Of a DNA stretch of 29,291 nt, positions 1 through 7,695 are shown in pieces. Under the pieces are notes generated by a model. The model ran no database searches. It was not told the DNA's origin and worked only from the letters and a program-made list of their open reading frames with translations. Each line of letters starts with the position of its first letter. Position 1 is the stretch's first letter. The stretch comes from Ferrimicrobium sp. Lineage in GTDB: Bacteria > Actinomycetota > Acidimicrobiia > Acidimicrobiales > Acidimicrobiaceae. Both the position numbers and the translations under genes were made by a program. The stretch spans positions 1-29,291 of the forward strand of contig DAHXNM010000322.1 of the NCBI GenBank assembly GCA_027365375.1, in the 5' to 3' direction.

Positions 1-2
1 CT

Positions 3-1466
3 GTCGACGCAGCTATCGCGGCAAATGCCGTTCTCGCGGTGACTGCCCCCGACCAATGCGGCTTGGGGGGCGACCTAGTAGCACTCGTCTACTCCCCTCC
101 GTCTTCAAGAGGTTCCGCGGAGGTCCAATCACTGCAGGCAATCGGCCCTTCAGGTACAGGTGCTTCAGCGGAAAGCTTGCGTGCTGATGGGCATAACTCG
201 ATCCCAAGGTCCAGCCTTCATGCTCTTACGGTACCAGGTGCAGTTGACGGATGGCTGGCACTTCACCACAAATTCGGTAAACTCCGTCTCGATCAAGTCC
301 TCGAGGCTGCGGTGGGTTACGCTACCAACGGATTCCCTGCCTCAAATCGTCTACGGCGTAACTTTGAACAGATACGCAATCTCGCATCTGGAGTCGAACT
401 CGCTGACTCTCTCAATCCAACATCGAGCTCCTATCCGCTGGTGCGGCGCCCTGGCATCGCTCGAACGCTGCTGGCGATATCAAAACTCGGTCGAGAGGGG
501 TTCTATGCCGGAGAGTTTGGTGCCGAACTGATGAAGTTGAGCGAAGGCGTTTTCCGTCCAGATGACCTCGCTCAGCCGATCGCGAGGTTCACACCACCAC
601 TGAAGGCGACAATTTTTGGTCACATCCTTACAACCAACCCAGCTCCGAGTGCCGGCTTCCTAACCCTCGGAGCGTTAGCCGCGCTCAACCAGATGCCGAC
701 TGAGGTTGGAGATGTTCACTGGTATGAGGACCTTATTAGCGCCTTTCGCAACACCGGATGGATGCGCGGGTACCACCACGATAAGGTAGAGCTATCGACG
801 GTGCTGGCTAACACAATCTCTCCCACCACACCCCTCACACATACCGTCGCAACTGGGCCAGATACCACTGCAATAACTGCAGTCGACGCCAACGGACTCG
901 GCGTCGTGCTCGTGCAATCGAACGGCCATGCCTTCGGTTCACGGCTCGCGACGCCGGACACCAACATCTTCATCCACGACCGTGGCGCAGTCGGCTTCAA
1001 CCTCATAGCTGGTGATGCCAACGAACTCAAGCCGCGTGCTCGCCCTAGACACACGCTCGCACCAATCATTGCCCAAACCCCGGAAGGTCACCTCGCGCTG
1101 TTGGCAGGAACCATGGGAGGCGATCGACAACCCAGCATTCTCGCCCAGATCATCACTGCTGCACTACGCGATAAGGCCGACCCAAGCGATGCGCTGGTTC
1201 AACCGCGATTTGCATTTTCCTCGCCCACCACTGGCGAGCTCTCTGGCTTCGACACTTACGACAGCGATCAGCTCCCAATCCTGACCTGCGAGGGGCACAT
1301 GCCGAGGCCAGTGAAAGACGAGCTCGAGGAACGATTCGGACTGGTGCAATCAACCCCCGCTTTTGGGTCAGACGCAGGCGTTGCCCATCTCACACTCCGA
1401 AGATTCAACAACTGGATGATCGCCACAGATCCAAGGTCAGAGGCGGCTGGTATCGCCGGTTTTTAG
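3..1466 (+). CDS. Gamma-glutamyltranspeptidase-like Ntn hydrolase, 5' truncated by the window edge
   Basis: This is the 3' part of a gamma-glutamyltranspeptidase (GGT) family gene; the frame is open back to base 3. The first visible residues (VDAAIAANAVLAVTAPDQCG, then LGGD) match the early GGT core 'DAAVAA...GxGGG', so the GTG at 39 is internal and only about 20-40 codons are missing. GGT enzymes cleave themselves before a threonine that then serves as the N-terminal nucleophile. Here that threonine is the second T of the DTT triplet at 861-869 (codon 867-869). The family has TTH at this place; this protein has TTA. A later GTMGGDRQP segment matches the GGT oxyanion/substrate loop. GGTs transfer or hydrolyse the gamma-glutamyl group of glutathione-like compounds and are usually exported, but the signal region lies outside the window. 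The gene converges on the next gene with 192 bp between them. Family assignment is firm; substrate is not. Confidence 0.85.
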   Translation, partial: VDAAIAANAVLAVTAPDQCGLGGDLVALVYSPPSSRGSAEVQSLQAIGPSGTGASAESLRADGHNSIPRSSLHALTVPGAVDGWLALHHKFGKLRLDQVLEAAVGYATNGFPASNRLRRNFEQIRNLASGVELADSLNPTSSSYPLVRRPGIARTLLAISKLGREGFYAGEFGAELMKLSEGVFRPDDLAQPIARFTPPLKATIFGHILTTNPAPSAGFLTLGALAALNQMPTEVGDVHWYEDLISAFRNTGWMRGYHHDKVELSTVLANTISPTTPLTHTVATGPDTTAITAVDANGLGVVLVQSNGHAFGSRLATPDTNIFIHDRGAVGFNLIAGDANELKPRARPRHTLAPIIAQTPEGHLALLAGTMGGDRQPSILAQIITAALRDKADPSDALVQPRFAFSSPTTGELSGFDTYDSDQLPILTCEGHMPRPVKDELEERFGLVQSTPAFGSDAGVAHLTLRRFNNWMIATDPRSEAAGIAGF

Positions 1467-1658
1467 CCGACCAGGACACCAGACTCGGTCCATACCGGAT
1501 CTTTGATGGTGTCGCCACATTCCCATGAGCCGCCCAACCCAGCTTACTTTACCTTGCAAACTTGACAGCAAACGTCCAAATCAGGAACGGGTTGAGAACT
1601 CCCCGCTCATACTCCAACGATGTTGAGAGATGCACTGAGACCTCGAAAGATGACGTAG

Positions 1659-2615
1659 TTAGCCGTTGATTGGGCCCCGGACAGCACGCAAACTTGCCCC
1701 AGATCGACCACGTAACACGCTAATCATCTCGGCAATAATCGCCACAGCCGTCTCTTCGGTGCTGCGAGACCCGATATCTAAGCCAGCCGGTCCGTACACC
1801 CTCCCGAGATGTTTTCCGCAATCGCACTCGAGTAGACGTCTCCGTCTCTCCTCTTGTGTTCCCCTGGAGCCCAAGGATCCAACATAGCAGACCTCTGTAT
1901 CTTGCAAAAGATGACGCAGCAGCGGAGTCACATGATCGTGATCGTGATCGAGTACCACCACTCCATCACTTCGGCCAACCGCCGGAAACGTCTCTCCCGG
2001 CTCCGATTGCATCACCTCAATCCCGAGGAGATCTCCTTGGATTCGGAGGGCCTTGGCGAGAACACCTCCGCCAATGATGAGCAGACGCGAACTTGGAATG
2101 AAGCAGTGAATATGTAGCGTCAAGTGCTCCAGATCAAGCACCGACACCCCCGCTCGCCCGCGCGCCAGTAGCTGCGCTGCCTCCTGCGCTCCAGGACTAT
2201 CACCTGGATCATCTATAGTAACCAGCTGGATTCCAGTGGGACGTGACTGCGCATCCAGCGTAGTCACGAGAGCGAAAGGCCGTCGCGCCCCAACATGGGG
2301 CCCGATATCAGTCAGCCACGCCCACGGATGCACCACGACTCGAACCGACCCTCCACAGGCAAGTCCACTCGCAACAGCCTCGGGGTCACCGATGTCGACT
2401 GACAGGCTGTAGGACTCCTTAGACATACCTTCAGCAATAAGCCTCGACCCGAGTGACGGAGATAGCACTGACCCGTAACGCTGGCTACCAGCCACGACCA
2501 TGAGGTCATTACTCCGATCTCCGCCACCAAAACCGTTCAACTCCAACAGACGAGCCACCGTCGCGCTTGGGTCTAACTGCTGGTCTATCAACAAAGTCAG
2601 CTCTTCAAAAGTCAC
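1659..2615 (-). CDS. XdhC/CoxF-like molybdenum-hydroxylase maturation protein
   Basis: The 318-residue protein has both halves of the XdhC family. The N-terminal half carries ACGGSVRVVVHP, the family's 'GCGG..V..E' segment. The C-terminal half is Rossmann-like, with LLIIGGGVLAKAL, YVGSLGSR and the typical end motif PAGLDIGSRSTEE...I.AE. XdhC/CoxF proteins bind molybdenum cofactor and help insert the sulfurated form into xanthine or CO dehydrogenase-type enzymes in the cytoplasm. No molybdenum hydroxylase subunit is in the window, so the client enzyme must lie elsewhere. The start is GTG at 2615 with a GGAAAGGGTGG stretch just upstream. The gene lies 29 bp after the class IV aminotransferase on the same strand and is probably co-transcribed with it. 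A hexamer-like GATCGT repeat near 1933-1950 encodes a DHDHDH run in the Rossmann half, which is unusual for the family. Confidence 0.85.
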   Translation of the reverse strand: MTFEELTLLIDQQLDPSATVARLLELNGFGGGDRSNDLMVVAGSQRYGSVLSPSLGSRLIAEGMSKESYSLSVDIGDPEAVASGLACGGSVRVVVHPWAWLTDIGPHVGARRPFALVTTLDAQSRPTGIQLVTIDDPGDSPGAQEAAQLLARGRAGVSVLDLEHLTLHIHCFIPSSRLLIIGGGVLAKALRIQGDLLGIEVMQSEPGETFPAVGRSDGVVVLDHDHDHVTPLLRHLLQDTEVCYVGSLGSRGTQEERRRRLLECDCGKHLGRVYGPAGLDIGSRSTEETAVAIIAEMISVLRGRSGASLRAVRGPING

Positions 2616-2644
2616 TCGATGCCACCCTTTCCATCAAAGGATCC

Positions 2645-3478
2645 TTATGGATCTGTACGCTCACGCATCAACCTTGCGAAGTACTGTTGTGCCTTCATGG
2701 TTACCGGTCCCGGCGAGTTGCCAAACGTCCGTTGATCAATCCGAGACACACCCTGGACCATCCTGAGAGTCGAGGTCACAAAGACCTCGGTGACCGACGG
2801 ATCGAACAACGAGGAACATGAAATCTCCTCTTCCGTGGCCCCAACCCCCTCGAGGACCAGATCGCGGGTGACCCCTGCTAAGCAACCAGCGCTCAACGGT
2901 GGCGTGAAAATTACTCCGTCGCGGACCAGAAAGATATTAGATCCCGATCCTTCGCAGAGGTTACCAACGGTATTCGGGAACAGCACCTCGTCGGCACCCT
3001 GTTCCTTCGCCCAGGCCAACGCAATGACGTTCTCCGCATACGAGGTCGTCTTCAATCCAGCAAGCACTCCACGCTCGTTCCGGGGCCATGGCGCCAGCGC
3101 AAGGACCGTCATAGCAGGCTCGAGCACAATCTCCTCAGTAGCGATGATCGTCCTCGGCTCAACTATCCTCGAACGACCTGATCCGAGACCTGCGCTTCCT
3201 GCGGTATAGGTAATGCGTATTTTTGCGGTGGTCACCTGATTCCGAACGATCAATTCGCCAATCCCCTTATGCAGAGCCTCCACATCGGGTTCCGGGAGCC
3301 CCATCCCCCGTGCGGTACGGCAAAGCCGATCTAAGTGTCTTGTCGCAGCAAAGGCTGCGCCTTCGACAACCACGAGTGTCTCGAAGGCACCATCGCCACA
3401 AACAAGGCCATGATCGAAAACAGGAACACCGGCGCCGTCAGCCTCCTGAAGGCATCCGTCTATCCACACCATAGTCAT
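2645..3478 (-). CDS. Class IV PLP aminotransferase / aminodeoxychorismate lyase-like protein
   Basis: The 277-residue protein belongs to fold-type IV PLP enzymes (branched-chain aminotransferase, D-amino-acid aminotransferase and 4-amino-4-deoxychorismate lyase). Visible marks are the N-terminal WIDG...VPVFDHGLVCGDGAFET block, the PLP lysine in GLKTTSYAENV (about K143) and the cofactor-binding EGSGSNIFLV segment. It resembles actinobacterial PabC-like proteins more than IlvE, and a clear IlvE is encoded at 26733-27659, so I favour a lyase or D-amino-acid role, without proof. The start is ATG at 3478 because an AGGGAGG Shine-Dalgarno sequence (3487-3493) sits 8 bases upstream; a TTG at 3496 in the same frame lies beyond that site. 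The gene heads a probable two-gene unit with the XdhC-like gene, and its 5' end faces the F420-type gene only 31 bp away. Confidence 0.8.
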   Translation of the reverse strand: MTMVWIDGCLQEADGAGVPVFDHGLVCGDGAFETLVVVEGAAFAATRHLDRLCRTARGMGLPEPDVEALHKGIGELIVRNQVTTAKIRITYTAGSAGLGSGRSRIVEPRTIIATEEIVLEPAMTVLALAPWPRNERGVLAGLKTTSYAENVIALAWAKEQGADEVLFPNTVGNLCEGSGSNIFLVRDGVIFTPPLSAGCLAGVTRDLVLEGVGATEEEISCSSLFDPSVTEVFVTSTLRMVQGVSRIDQRTFGNSPGPVTMKAQQYFARLMRERTDP

Positions 3479-3497
3479 GGCATCAACCTCCCTCAAT

Positions 3498-3503
3498 TAT
3501 CCT
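3498..3503 (+). promoter_or_regulatory. Candidate -10 box for a leaderless transcript
   Basis: TATCCT fits the actinobacterial TANNNT -10 pattern and ends six bases before the ATG at 3510. No Shine-Dalgarno sequence precedes that ATG, so transcription may begin at or next to the start codon. It lies 5 bp from the Shine-Dalgarno sequence of the opposing aminotransferase gene. Confidence 0.4.
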
Positions 3504-3509
3504 AGTAGT

Positions 3510-3896
3510 ATGCTCGATCAGACTCTTGAAGCCCTAGTCCATGGCCAAAACTTCGCTACCCTCACGACGATTACCCCACAAGGAGTTCCGCAGTCATCGG
3601 TGATGTGGATCGATTGTGACCACGAACACTTGCTCATCAACACCGAAGTCGCACGGGCCAAGTTTCGCAACATCTCGCATAATCCCCTCGTCACCGTACT
3701 CATTTGGGATCGCGAGAACCCTTATCACTATGTCGAGGTGCGTGGCATCGTCCACGATACCGTCACCGGCGATCTAGCTGATGAGCACCTCGAAGAACTG
3801 GCGATAAAGTACACCGGCGAGGCTTTTGCTGGGGCAATCGAATCGCCGCGTGTCATCCTCAAGATTACGCCGACTCGGACGAGGGCCGTCGACTAG
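3510..3896 (+). CDS. PPOX-class F420-dependent oxidoreductase-like protein
   Basis: The 128-residue protein is a small flavin-reductase-like split-barrel of the pyridoxamine-phosphate-oxidase superfamily. The order FATLTTITPQGVPQSSVMW, LLINTEVARAKFRNI, PLVTVLIWDRENPYHYVEVRG is the usual pattern of actinobacterial F420-binding members, in which the 'NT...RAK.RN' segment contacts the cofactor phosphate. Such proteins reduce various substrates with F420H2 or bind FMN or haem-breakdown products; the substrate cannot be told from sequence. An in-frame ATG at 3477 would add 11 residues, but it falls inside the opposing gene's start region and has no ribosome site. The ATG at 3510 starts where family members normally begin and follows a TATCCT box, so I prefer it. 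It stands alone, followed 88 bp later by the MFS gene. Confidence 0.8.
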   Translation: MLDQTLEALVHGQNFATLTTITPQGVPQSSVMWIDCDHEHLLINTEVARAKFRNISHNPLVTVLIWDRENPYHYVEVRGIVHDTVTGDLADEHLEELAIKYTGEAFAGAIESPRVILKITPTRTRAVD

Positions 3897-3970
3897 TGAA
3901 TGTTATTCCCGGCATCCGCCTCCAGCGTCGTCTGCCATCGCTTGAAAAAGCTATCGCCCTCGCAGATCGT

Positions 3971-3976
3971 TAGGAT
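3971..3976 (+). promoter_or_regulatory. Candidate -10 box for the MFS gene
   Basis: TAGGAT lies eight bases before the ATG at 3985 and no Shine-Dalgarno sequence is visible, so a leaderless or nearly leaderless transcript is likely. The same hexamer occurs before gltX and tRNA-Gln in this window. A well-spaced -35 box is not evident. Confidence 0.4.
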
Positions 3977-3984
3977 ACACAGCC

Positions 3985-5220
3985 ATGAGCGCCCCAATCC
4001 ACCAGGACGATAGGCGTCGCCTACGAGATCTGATAGTGGTCGGTTGGTCTCATGCGGGACAACATGCGTACGTGGCATCGCTTGGAATTGCAATTCCATA
4101 CGTCATCGTGAGCTTCCACACCAATTATGCGACGGTCGGCATACTTCTCTCGGTTGCGGCGATTGCAGGTAGCGCTCTGCAGGTGCTTGCGTTAGTCGTC
4201 AGGAAGACCTCGGCGCGCGTCCTGTTCACGATTCAAAACATTGGCTCTACCCTTGGTGCCGCAACTGCAGCTCTAGCTCCAGGCATCTACATATTCATGA
4301 CCGGCCGACTCATTCAATCTGGTGCAGGATGGCCACAACACCCCGTAGGAGGCTCCTATCTAGCTAATAGATACCCAAAAACACGTGGCACCACACTCAG
4401 TTGGCACGTCACGGCAGGCAATATGGGAACCCTTCTCGCTCCGCTGCTAATGCCCTCGATCATCGCAACCTACGGCTGGAGGGCAGCGTTCTGGACACTC
4501 TCAGCTCTACTCGTGACCACCATCGTGGCCGTGGCCGTGTGGCTCCCGTCTCCTTGGCATCGGCTAACCTCGACCAACGACTCGGCCGAGAACGAGGGTC
4601 CCGAGGGGATCGGGTTTTGGAGTCGGCTTAGAGCACTCATCCGTCAACGACCAGTCTTCGCGCTGCTAGTTGCCGGATCAGTCGCCGCTGGTGGGCAAGG
4701 GATTGGAATTGTTGGGGTGTATACGCCTGGGTATCTGCATACGTCTCTTCATCTTTCGTCTCTGAGTTTGACTGTGATTTTGACTCTCCTCTATGCTGGC
4801 GCCGTTGTTGGGCCGATTTTGATGGGATCACTCGCTGATCGACGAAGTCATCGTGGCGTGTTGATCACGAATTACGGATTAGGTGCCCTCGCGTTGTTGT
4901 TGTTTGCCTTCTCTGGCAAGGATCTGTTTAGCCTCTCCATCTTCGGCATCGGCATCGGCATCTTCTCGTACTCAGAACTATCACTTCGTCAGACGGTGTT
5001 CTCCGACTACCTACCCCCTGGCATGTCCCGTGCTGGGTTCGGCGTCTTTTTTACAGTCTCACAATCTATCGGTGCGCTCTGGATCGCCATCATAGGCATC
5101 ACGGTCGCAGACGGTGGATTCAGAGATGCCTTCGTCCTGATGGCGGTGACCTTCCTAGCTGCGGCCCTGATAGTCCTCTGGGGGACGTACAAACGAAAGG
5201 CAACCACAGACCACACCTGA
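3985..5220 (+). CDS. Major facilitator superfamily transporter
   Basis: The 411-residue protein shows about twelve hydrophobic segments in two six-helix halves, separated by a charged cytoplasmic loop near residues 192-216 (rich in S, N, D, E). The second half has the MFS signature loop as LMGSLADRRSHRGVLI, the 'G...DR.GRR' motif between helices 8 and 9; the first half has RLIQSGAGWPQHPVGGSYLANRYPKTRGT, matching the helix 4-5 region of sugar-phosphate/organic-anion and nitrate-type permeases. It is an inner-membrane secondary transporter of unknown substrate, plausibly an organic anion. It begins at ATG 3985 after a TAGGAT box. The next gene is the oppositely oriented tRNA-Glu, so it is transcribed alone or with the F420-type gene. 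Confidence 0.85.
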   Translation: MSAPIHQDDRRRLRDLIVVGWSHAGQHAYVASLGIAIPYVIVSFHTNYATVGILLSVAAIAGSALQVLALVVRKTSARVLFTIQNIGSTLGAATAALAPGIYIFMTGRLIQSGAGWPQHPVGGSYLANRYPKTRGTTLSWHVTAGNMGTLLAPLLMPSIIATYGWRAAFWTLSALLVTTIVAVAVWLPSPWHRLTSTNDSAENEGPEGIGFWSRLRALIRQRPVFALLVAGSVAAGGQGIGIVGVYTPGYLHTSLHLSSLSLTVILTLLYAGAVVGPILMGSLADRRSHRGVLITNYGLGALALLLFAFSGKDLFSLSIFGIGIGIFSYSELSLRQTVFSDYLPPGMSRAGFGVFFTVSQSIGALWIAIIGITVADGGFRDAFVLMAVTFLAAALIVLWGTYKRKATTDHT

Positions 5221-5400
5221 CTATGGCAACTTTGGATGCCTAAACGTTATGCTGAATCTTACCTAGCTCGTCGGCAGATGCACCATCTCTCGAGATCCCG
5301 TCCGATGAGGAGATCGAAAGTATGCAAATTGGCCGTTGGCTTCATCTAGGTGGTGCATAGGCTCACCGATCGAATGCTTCCATGAAGGCCAAATAGTGAC

Positions 5401-5434
5401 AAAAAGCGTCATGACCTGCAACTCTGCAGGTCAT
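5401..5434 (-). terminator. Intrinsic terminator of tRNA-Glu
   Basis: ATGACCTGCA at 5411-5420 and TGCAGGTCAT at 5425-5434 form a perfect 10-bp stem with a 4-base loop. Read leftward, the stem is followed by GACGC and then five T residues (5405-5401). It sits 6 bp past the 3' end of tRNA-Glu on the same strand. Confidence 0.85.
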
Positions 5435-5440
5435 ACTTCG

Positions 5441-5513
5441 CAGCCCCAACGGGATTCGAACCCGTGTCTCCACCTTGAGAGGGTGGTGTCCTAGGCCTCT
5501 AGACGATGGGGCC
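5441..5513 (-). tRNA. trnE-CUC: tRNA-Glu (anticodon CUC)
   Basis: The 73-base leftward sequence folds as a standard cloverleaf. The acceptor is GGCCCCA against TGGGGCT, with a terminal G-U pair and discriminator G73. The anticodon stem CCACC/GGTGG holds loop CTCTCAA, giving anticodon CTC, which reads GAG. The T arm contains GGTTCGAATCC. The 3' CCA is not encoded. Discriminator G and the D-loop TCTAGAGGCCTAGGA are normal for bacterial tRNA-Glu. Confidence 0.95.
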
Positions 5514-5530
5514 TCTAGGAGACTCGATCC

Positions 5531-5536
5531 ACTCTA
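5531..5536 (-). promoter_or_regulatory. Candidate -10 box for tRNA-Glu
   Basis: TAGAGT on the minus strand lies 17 bases before the mature 5' end of tRNA-Glu, which would leave a short 5' leader for RNase P. The same hexamer is the proposed -10 of greA. No good -35 box is visible. Confidence 0.35.
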
Positions 5537-5629
5537 ATGGCTCAAGATCACGAAGTCGCCACTTCTGATCAGCATCTGGCGCCAGTGCCGAAGACACGCC
5601 ATCGATCGTCCCCGGCACTGAGCCCAACA

Positions 5630-6631
5630 CTATGGCCGTTGTGCAGGTGTATCCACGTTGGTGAACTCCGGATCACGGTAGTAACGGCGCCAGATTAGGC
5701 GGTAGAGTGGGATCTTCTCTGGGATTCTGCGAAGGCCAGGGATCACTGGAACAAAGAGCAAAGCGAGACTCAACACCGTCATAATAGCCAGCACCTCTAC
5801 GTCGACATTATCCGAGTTTGACATCGGTGGTACCTGGTACCACATGGTGTAGAGCCACATCCACGGCTGCCCCGGCCAGGATCCCGTCTCATTCATCACA
5901 CCCCACTGGTTGCCCTCCAGATGGTCAGCGGTAACAATTTTGTTCCAATAACTCTTAGGCTGGGCAACGACCGAGTCCCCAATGAACATCACTGGATTTG
6001 TGTAGTTCGTGGTATAGAAACTCGACTGGGTGAGGAGTTGTGCGTCAAGGGCACCCGACTGCGCCATAGCTAGAAGGTGAGTCATCAACTCAGGGACGGG
6101 CCCCGCTGAAGCCATTTGCGCGATGACAGCTGAGCTACCGAGCGACAGCCTGTTCATGCGTGCCTGATAGTTGCTGACCCAACGAGCCTCGGTCGCCTTC
6201 GATGCATGCTTATAGGTCGCAATCGCAGCTGTCAGTGCTGGGAAGCCAGGCAAGGTCGACAGCGGGTTCAGTACAAAGTCCTTCGCCGTGTCGATCGGGT
6301 ACTTGACGCCGAAGAACTTCTGAAGCGACACTGGACCAATAGACTGCAGCGACCCAGTTCCTGTATTGTAAGGTGGCCCGTAGGTCGCAGTTGTACTCGT
6401 TCCATTCAACTCAGTCAAGGCGATATCGACAAACCCCGCAGGCTGCGCCGTCGCCCACGCCTGAACTGTTATCGGAGGAACATCCGGTGACGAGAATGTG
6501 ATGGCAAGGATAAAGACCAAGACCAGAACTATTACAAAACCAATCGTCGCCTCCTTAAGGATGTCGTAGTGACGCAGCGGTCCGCGCCATGGATTGCTGT
6601 AACTTCGCTCGCTCTCTCTCCACCGGCTCAC
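5630..6631 (-). CDS. Cytochrome b C-terminal-half-like membrane protein with a large extracytoplasmic insert
   Basis: The 333-residue protein begins with a basic tail (WRGPLRHYDILKEA) and a membrane helix at about residues 29-47. The following SPDVPPITVQAWATAQPAGFV resembles the segment after the first helix of subunit IV/cytochrome b C-terminal domains. A Ser/Thr/Asn/Ala-rich stretch of some 230 residues, presumably outside the membrane, comes next. One more hydrophobic stretch near 280-300 leads into the basic end LRRIPEKIPLYRLIWRRYYR. Normal cytochrome b C-terminal halves have three or four helices and a PEWY quinol-site motif; I find no PEWY and only two clear helices. The start is GTG at 6631 with GGAGGTAGGGCA before it. 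It overlaps the stop of the upstream cytochrome b gene by 4 bp (GTGA), so the two are translationally coupled and probably form one complex. The role in quinol oxidation is inferred, not shown. Confidence 0.6.
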   Translation of the reverse strand: MSRWRESERSYSNPWRGPLRHYDILKEATIGFVIVLVLVFILAITFSSPDVPPITVQAWATAQPAGFVDIALTELNGTSTTATYGPPYNTGTGSLQSIGPVSLQKFFGVKYPIDTAKDFVLNPLSTLPGFPALTAAIATYKHASKATEARWVSNYQARMNRLSLGSSAVIAQMASAGPVPELMTHLLAMAQSGALDAQLLTQSSFYTTNYTNPVMFIGDSVVAQPKSYWNKIVTADHLEGNQWGVMNETGSWPGQPWMWLYTMWYQVPPMSNSDNVDVEVLAIMTVLSLALLFVPVIPGLRRIPEKIPLYRLIWRRYYRDPEFTNVDTPAQRP

Positions 6632-7533
6632 TGCCCTACCTCCATCGCGTTTCCCTTGCCGACGTCTCCCTGTTCCAGCGTGACAGCCGCGGTCGAACTG
6701 CTCCTATCGTCACCGAGGTGAGCAGGCTCTGCACCGATCGGAGGAACTACGCCCCGAATTCGGACCATTAGAACATGAATCCCAACAATCAGCACCAAGA
6801 CGATCGGCACCAAGACGATATGCAGCATCAGGGCCTGACCAAAGTTCATCGCGTTGAAGAAGGCGCCTATACCTCCTGAGTTGAAGGCATCCTTTGACTC
6901 GAATGCGATCCACTGGGAGTCAAAATTTGTCTGCGAGAGATACCCCGTGAACGCCTCCACGATCGAAACCAGGAACGCTAGCACGCCAGTCATCCAGGTT
7001 AGCCACCGCTTTCCGCGCCATGCTGCCATCCAGAATTTTGCCCAGAGATGGACGGTCATGAAGCCCATAAACAGCTCTACCGACCACAGATGTAGTGAGT
7101 TGACAAAGAGACCGATGCTACTCAAGTGCCACCAAGTCGGCCCCTCGAGAGCAAGTACCATGCCACTTAAAATTGCGACGATCAGAGCCCCAATGGTGAG
7201 AACACCAAAGACGTACACCCACGACGAGACATATGAAGGCTGTCCATCTGGTAGCAATTTATCCGGGGGAAGGTACTTTAGACCAAGGCGTCGACCGCGA
7301 CCCGTCCAACCCTCAGGAGCCTCTTCAGCTCCGTCCATCGGAGCCGATTGATAGCTCTTACGTTTTATCGGCTTGCCCTTCAGGAACGGGACGCTAATAA
7401 CGAGCACAAAGAGCACTATCAAGACGATGATGACGGTGAAATTGGCCACCGAAATCAAGATAAAACCCCAATGAATGTAATGATCAGGATGGTTGAGGTT
7501 GACAATCGCCCCAACAATCGGATGACCGTGCAT
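6628..7533 (-). CDS. Cytochrome b N-terminal-domain protein (b6-like dihaem subunit)
   Basis: The 301-residue protein has five predicted membrane helices: an extra N-terminal one (about 24-50) and then the four helices of the cytochrome b N-terminal domain. The four haem-ligand histidines are present as two pairs, H148/H162 in LHLWSVELFMGFMTVH and H238/H253 in the fourth domain helix. The spacings of 14 and 15 match cytochrome b6 and Gram-positive QcrB rather than mitochondrial cytochrome b (14 and 14). Two b haems across the membrane are therefore expected. I chose ATG 7533 because AGGAAGG lies 7 bases upstream; a TTG at 7557 has no such site. No Rieske protein or cytochrome c gene is adjacent, so the complex is either incomplete here or uses partners elsewhere. 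It is followed by the coupled C-terminal-half-like gene. Confidence 0.8.
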   Translation of the reverse strand: MHGHPIVGAIVNLNHPDHYIHWGFILISVANFTVIIVLIVLFVLVISVPFLKGKPIKRKSYQSAPMDGAEEAPEGWTGRGRRLGLKYLPPDKLLPDGQPSYVSSWVYVFGVLTIGALIVAILSGMVLALEGPTWWHLSSIGLFVNSLHLWSVELFMGFMTVHLWAKFWMAAWRGKRWLTWMTGVLAFLVSIVEAFTGYLSQTNFDSQWIAFESKDAFNSGGIGAFFNAMNFGQALMLHIVLVPIVLVLIVGIHVLMVRIRGVVPPIGAEPAHLGDDRSSSTAAVTLEQGDVGKGNAMEVGQ

Positions 7534-7695
7534 ACCGGTATCCTTCCTAGCGCCCAAGCGCGAACGACTTATCCTACTGAAGAGCTACCCAAAGCAAGAA
7601 GCTCTGTCATCAATCCTATGTAGCATTCAAGAGCTTCGTTAGGGACTTTGGTCACACAAAACACGGACGTTCGTTCCCGATAACTCTAGGACGAG

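Noticed and set aside
5583..5620. CAGTGCCG...CGGCACTG inverted repeat after the cytochrome b operon
   Set aside because: An 8-bp stem with a 22-base loop and no T-run is too weak to call a terminator with confidence.
7348..7623. Plus-strand open frame overlapping the cytochrome b start
   Set aside because: It is a shadow of the cytochrome b gene and its upstream region, with charged low-complexity content and no ribosome site.
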